A DNA stretch of 64,000 bases. It comes from an uncultured Prevotellaceae bacterium (GTDB lineage: Bacteria > Bacteroidota > Bacteroidia > Bacteroidales > Bacteroidaceae). Both the position numbers and the translations under genes were made by a program. Positions 61,816-64,000 of this stretch are shown here, in pieces. Numbering within the stretch: position 1 is the stretch's first letter; every line of letters starts with the position of its first letter. The stretch is taken from contig CAMVJU010000008.1 in the NCBI GenBank assembly GCA_947167935.1, positions 1 through 64,000 of the forward strand, written 5' to 3'. The notes beneath the pieces are model-generated. The model was not told the DNA's origin. It saw only the letters and a list, made by a program, of their open reading frames with translations, and ran no database searches.

Positions 61816-62838
61816 TTAGTCGTATTTTCTCAGAGTTTTTTTCTTCGTACTGTCGCGCAGCTCCAGACGGGCGCTGACGACCACATGCTGCACGCTGTCG
61901 TCGCCTTTCATCTGGTCGAGGAGCAGGCGGAAGGCCTTGATGCCGATTTCCTTGAGATTCTGTTTCACAAACGAGACGCGTGGATGCGACATCTCTGATA
62001 CCCAGTCAGTCATATAGGCGATAATGGAGACATCGTCAGGGATGCGGAAGCCGCGACTCTCAATAGCCTGCAGGGCTGAGATGCCCAGCAGACCGTGCGA
62101 GGCGAGGATGGCATCGGGCGGCTCAGGCAGGCTGAGCAGTTCGAGCGTATCAGTAAGGCCTGAGTTGAAGCTGATGCGGTGGCATTTCACCAGCTCTGTA
62201 CGAATAGGGATATTGTGCTGGCGCAAAGCCTCCAAGTAGCCGTGCTTGCGATCCGTGTTCTGTTTCATCTGGTTAGGGCCGCCGAGGAAGGCGATGCGTC
62301 TGGACCCTCCCTCGATGAGACTGTTGGTGGCTTCGCGGGCAGAGGCAACATCGTTGATAATGACTGACGAGAGGCCGATGTCTGCCGCACGGTCGAAAAG
62401 TACCACAGGGATATGTGCCCGCTTCAGACGCTCTAAGTGCGAGAAGTCGGCTGTGTCCTGCGCTAGGCAGATGATAATGCCCTCCACATGCATATTCAGC
62501 AACAGTTCCACACAGTTCTTCTCGTTCTCGCTCTGGTCGTTGGAGTCGGTGATGATGCACATATAGCCTGCCTTGCGGGCCTCTGCCTCAATACTCTTCA
62601 CGATGTGGGCATTATGGTTGTAGGCCACATCCGGCACCACGATGCCAATGGTGCGCGTCGTATCGTAGCGCAGGCTGACGGCGAAAGGATTCGGCCTGTA
62701 GCCGCCCTCCTCAGCCAACTGCTCTATCTGCTGCTTCAGCTCCAGGCTGACACCGTCGAGTCCTCTCAGTGCCCTCGACACCGTACTCACGTTGACGCCC
62801 AGCTGCCGGGCTATGTCGCGTTGCGATATTCGTTTCAT
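61816..62838 (-). CDS. LacI-family transcriptional regulator
   Basis: The 340-aa protein starts at MKRISQRDIARQLGVNVSTVSRALRG, a classic LacI helix-turn-helix with the hinge (EEGGYRPNPFAVSLR), then a periplasmic-binding-like effector domain (TIGIVVPDVAYNHNAHIVKSIE, LNMHVEGIIICLAQ, DAILASHGLLGISALQAI). The ORF track start at 62874 adds 12 residues that the family lacks. It heads the minus-strand run of GH9, epimerase, sensors and GH43 genes, and two LacI-operator-like palindromes lie upstream. Repression relieved by a sugar is the usual mode. Confidence 0.95.
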   Translation of the reverse strand: MKRISQRDIARQLGVNVSTVSRALRGLDGVSLELKQQIEQLAEEGGYRPNPFAVSLRYDTTRTIGIVVPDVAYNHNAHIVKSIEAEARKAGYMCIITDSNDQSENEKNCVELLLNMHVEGIIICLAQDTADFSHLERLKRAHIPVVLFDRAADIGLSSVIINDVASAREATNSLIEGGSRRIAFLGGPNQMKQNTDRKHGYLEALRQHNIPIRTELVKCHRISFNSGLTDTLELLSLPEPPDAILASHGLLGISALQAIESRGFRIPDDVSIIAYMTDWVSEMSHPRVSFVKQNLKEIGIKAFRLLLDQMKGDDSVQHVVVSARLELRDSTKKKTLRKYD

Positions 62839-62847
62839 AGTTCTTTG

Positions 62848-62855
62848 CAAAGATA
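62848..62855 (-). promoter_or_regulatory. -7 box for the LacI gene
   Basis: TATCTTTG on the minus strand is 10 bp from the ATG at 62838, matching the Bacteroidetes -7 consensus. A -33 element at the normal spacing is not clear. Confidence 0.5.
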
Positions 62856-62901
62856 AGCAATTCTGACAATACATTAACGCAACAAGTCAATGTTTTGTTG
62901 C

Positions 62902-62913
62902 GCAACGCGTTGC
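62902..62913. promoter_or_regulatory. LacI-type operator candidate 1
   Basis: GCAACGCGTTGC is a perfect 12-bp palindrome with a central CG, the form typical of LacI-family operators. It is 64 bp upstream of the LacI gene start. The preceding TTGCGCAA is also palindromic. Confidence 0.5.
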
Positions 62914-62929
62914 TTTCCTTTTACGACAA

Positions 62930-62957
62930 AGCCACCCGCCTTCACAGGCAGATGGCT
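62930..62957. other. Orphan hairpin in the LacI/BASS gap
   Basis: AGCCA...GCCT-TCAC-AGGC...TGGCT can fold into a two-step hairpin. There is no T tract long enough for a terminator in either direction and no gene that it would end. Purpose unknown. Confidence 0.35.
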
Positions 62958-63062
62958 CCACAATGTAATGCTATGCTATATTGTCTTCTTGTGTTGGAAT
63001 CAGACTGTGCAAAATTACGCACTTCTTTGGATTATTGCAATATAAAGATGTGAAAAAGACAC

Positions 63063-63074
63063 GCAAAGCGTTGC
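63063..63074. promoter_or_regulatory. LacI-type operator candidate 2
   Basis: GCAAAGCGTTGC differs from candidate 1 by one base. It overlaps the -33 TTG of the BASS transporter promoter, where a bound repressor would block transcription. Confidence 0.5.
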
Positions 63075-63101
63075 GCATACCAATAATTTATGCTACCTTT
63101 G
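63071..63101 (+). promoter_or_regulatory. Promoter for the BASS transporter
   Basis: TTG (63071-63073), a 20-bp spacer and TACCTTTG (63094-63101) match the Bacteroidetes consensus. The ATG follows 24 bp later. Confidence 0.65.
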
Positions 63102-63124
63102 CAGCCGTTTTCGAAGATAATGGG

Positions 63125-64000
63125 ATGAAAGAAAAACTACTGCGCTTCGTAAAGGACTGGACGCTGCCTGTGGCTATGGGTTTGGGCACCGTCATCTATC
63201 TGGTGTTCGCCCTCGTGCCGGCACTCGACGGCGCTGCCCAGTTCTTTTCTCCCCTGATGGACGACCTGCTGCCTGTATTTATGTTTTTGGTGCTGTTCGT
63301 TACGTTCTGCAAGGTCGACTTCCACCGCATGCGTCCTGTTTGGTGGCATTTCTGGGTGTTGCTCTTCAATCTGCTATTCGTAGGTCTCATTATGGCCATC
63401 GCCCTCTATTTCTCTCCCTCCACCATCAACCCTCCACCCTCCACCAAAATACTCTTAGAAGCCCTGCTGATGTGCATCATCGCACCCTGCGCCACAGCAG
63501 CGGCTGTGGTAACGCAGAAGCTGGGAGGCTCGCTGGAGCAGATGACCACCTACACATTTTTCTCTAATTTCCTCACCGTGCTGTTGGTACCCGTCTGTTT
63601 CCCCATGCTGGAGAAAGGCGTCGACGTGTCGTTTATGGAGGCGTTTTGGAAGATTTTCTCGCAGGTGGTGCTCCTATTGGTGTTGCCCATGCTGCTGGCC
63701 TACATCGTGAAACATTACCTTCACCTCCTGCACCAGCGCATCATCAGCATCCGTGACCTTTCTTTCTACTTGTGGGCGTGCTCGCTGATGATAGTAACGG
63801 GTACAACTGTTAAGAATATCGTACACGCGGAGGCGTCGCTCTTGCTGCTGCTGACCATTGCCTTCTTAGGACTGGCCATCTGCATTGTGCAGTTTGCCGT
63901 AGGCCGTTTCATCGGACATTTCTTCGGCCATACCCAGGAGGCCGGACAGGGGCTGGGTCAGAAGAACACGGCCTTCGCCATCTGGCTGAGCTACACCTAT
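63125..64000 (+). CDS. Bile acid:sodium symporter (BASS) family transporter, 3'-truncated by the window edge
   Basis: The ORF track omits this gene because it has no stop inside the window. From MKEKLLRFVKDWTLPVAMG the frame runs 292 codons. It is highly hydrophobic and includes MTTYTFFSNFLTVLLVPV, the EALLMCIIAPCATAAAVVTQKLGG core and GQKNTAFAIWLSYTY at the edge, all typical of BASS-family (bile acid or small anion with sodium) transporters. Between two spans sits SPSTINPPPSTK, encoded by a CCTCCACC repeat and probably inserted. The ATG at 63125 is preceded by a good promoter overlapped by a LacI-like operator. Confidence 0.88.
   Translation, partial: MKEKLLRFVKDWTLPVAMGLGTVIYLVFALVPALDGAAQFFSPLMDDLLPVFMFLVLFVTFCKVDFHRMRPVWWHFWVLLFNLLFVGLIMAIALYFSPSTINPPPSTKILLEALLMCIIAPCATAAAVVTQKLGGSLEQMTTYTFFSNFLTVLLVPVCFPMLEKGVDVSFMEAFWKIFSQVVLLLVLPMLLAYIVKHYLHLLHQRIISIRDLSFYLWACSLMIVTGTTVKNIVHAEASLLLLLTIAFLGLAICIVQFAVGRFIGHFFGHTQEAGQGLGQKNTAFAIWLSYTY
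63415..63445. repeat. CCTCCACC micro-repeat in frame in the BASS transporter
   Basis: TCCCTCCACCATCAACCCTC and CACCCTCCACC (period about 7 to 14) encode PSTINPPPST, in the loop before the LLEALLMCIIAPC span. Confidence 0.65.

Noticed and set aside
46182-62838. Classical SusC/SusD polysaccharide utilisation locus
   Set aside because: There are glycanases and outer-membrane barrels, but no SusD-like lipoprotein and no true SusC with N-terminal plug plus SusD pairing. The term glycanase gene cluster is safer.
62711-62905. 64-aa minus-strand ORF at the LacI start
   Set aside because: It overlaps the LacI DNA-binding domain in another frame and has no motif.

Overview
The window looks like the chromosome of a Prevotellaceae bacterium (Prevotella or a close relative, probably a gut or rumen plant-polysaccharide degrader). 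The reasons are the -33/-7 promoter words TTG or TTTG and TAnnTTTG upstream of many genes, TonB/ExbB/ExbD systems, CarboxypepD_reg-type TonB receptors, many secreted GH5/GH9/GH13/GH43/GH97 and PL11 enzymes, and truncated C-terminal tails of the form YDLxGR...GL.I..NGK. There is no rRNA, no CRISPR array and no recognisable prophage or IS transposase. One tRNA gene (CAT anticodon) is present. Layout. 1-3601: the 3' part of recA (+), then on the minus strand a YqaA/DedA-like membrane protein, an unknown polytopic membrane protein and purD. 3602-4236: a non-coding stretch with a 211-bp MITE-like inverted-repeat element and a 21-bp tandem array. 4237-8576 (+): type I pullulanase lipoprotein and a PL11 rhamnogalacturonan lyase. 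8586-16356 (-): a macroglobulin-like (MG2) surface protein, dnaA, an MCE/MlaD protein, an N-acetylmuramoyl-L-alanine amidase, folB and an orphan class II ribonucleotide reductase C-terminal-like protein. 16475-21115: nitroreductase (+), then GH5 cellulase, a membrane-tethered AraC-type regulator, a GNAT acetyltransferase, a decayed MATE remnant and a RelE-like toxin-antitoxin pair. 21284-21914: a repeat-rich region with a 47-codon ORF and a second copy of the 21-bp array. 21915-27665 (-): ExbB, ExbD, ExbD, TonB, a PstS-like lipoprotein and a TPR protein in one run. 27842-33418 (-): aspartate aminotransferase, a zinc-ribbon/PEGA protein, ribBA and an LptF/LptG permease. 33530-37021: a cleaved-adhesin-like secreted protein (+), a START-like protein (-), the tRNA, surE and lpxB (+). 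37037-43889 (-): alcohol dehydrogenase, DUF4380-like protein, acidic lipoprotein, GH9 and GH97. 44050-45822: an FMN/FAD fumarate-reductase-like lipoprotein. 45931-46120: a second inverted-repeat element. 46182-62838 (-): a long run headed by a LacI regulator: GH9, epimerase, two sensor proteins that resemble histidine kinases without ATPase domains, two GH43 genes, a Gfo/Idh oxidoreductase, a TonB receptor, an ECF S-component-like protein and a large outer-membrane barrel protein. 63125-64000 (+): a BASS-family transporter running off the window. How the genes fit together: the LacI-headed run plausibly senses and degrades beta-glucan, xylan or arabinoxylan-type material (GH9, GH43), and GH9/GH97/GH5/GH13/PL11 add further polysaccharide capacity, although no SusC/SusD pair is present. 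The ExbB-ExbD-TonB run supplies the energy that the two TonB-type outer-membrane proteins would need. The most unusual aspect is the density of short repeat words, many of them sitting in frame inside conserved genes (purD, pullulanase, amidase, ribBA, lptF/G, surE, lpxB, an oxidoreductase, the BASS transporter). They fall into at least ten sequence families, and several have a 21-bp period. They look like small elements or slippage products that insert readable peptides into linkers, termini and signal peptides. The second unusual feature is the pair of overlapping kinase-like sensors that lack the catalytic domain.
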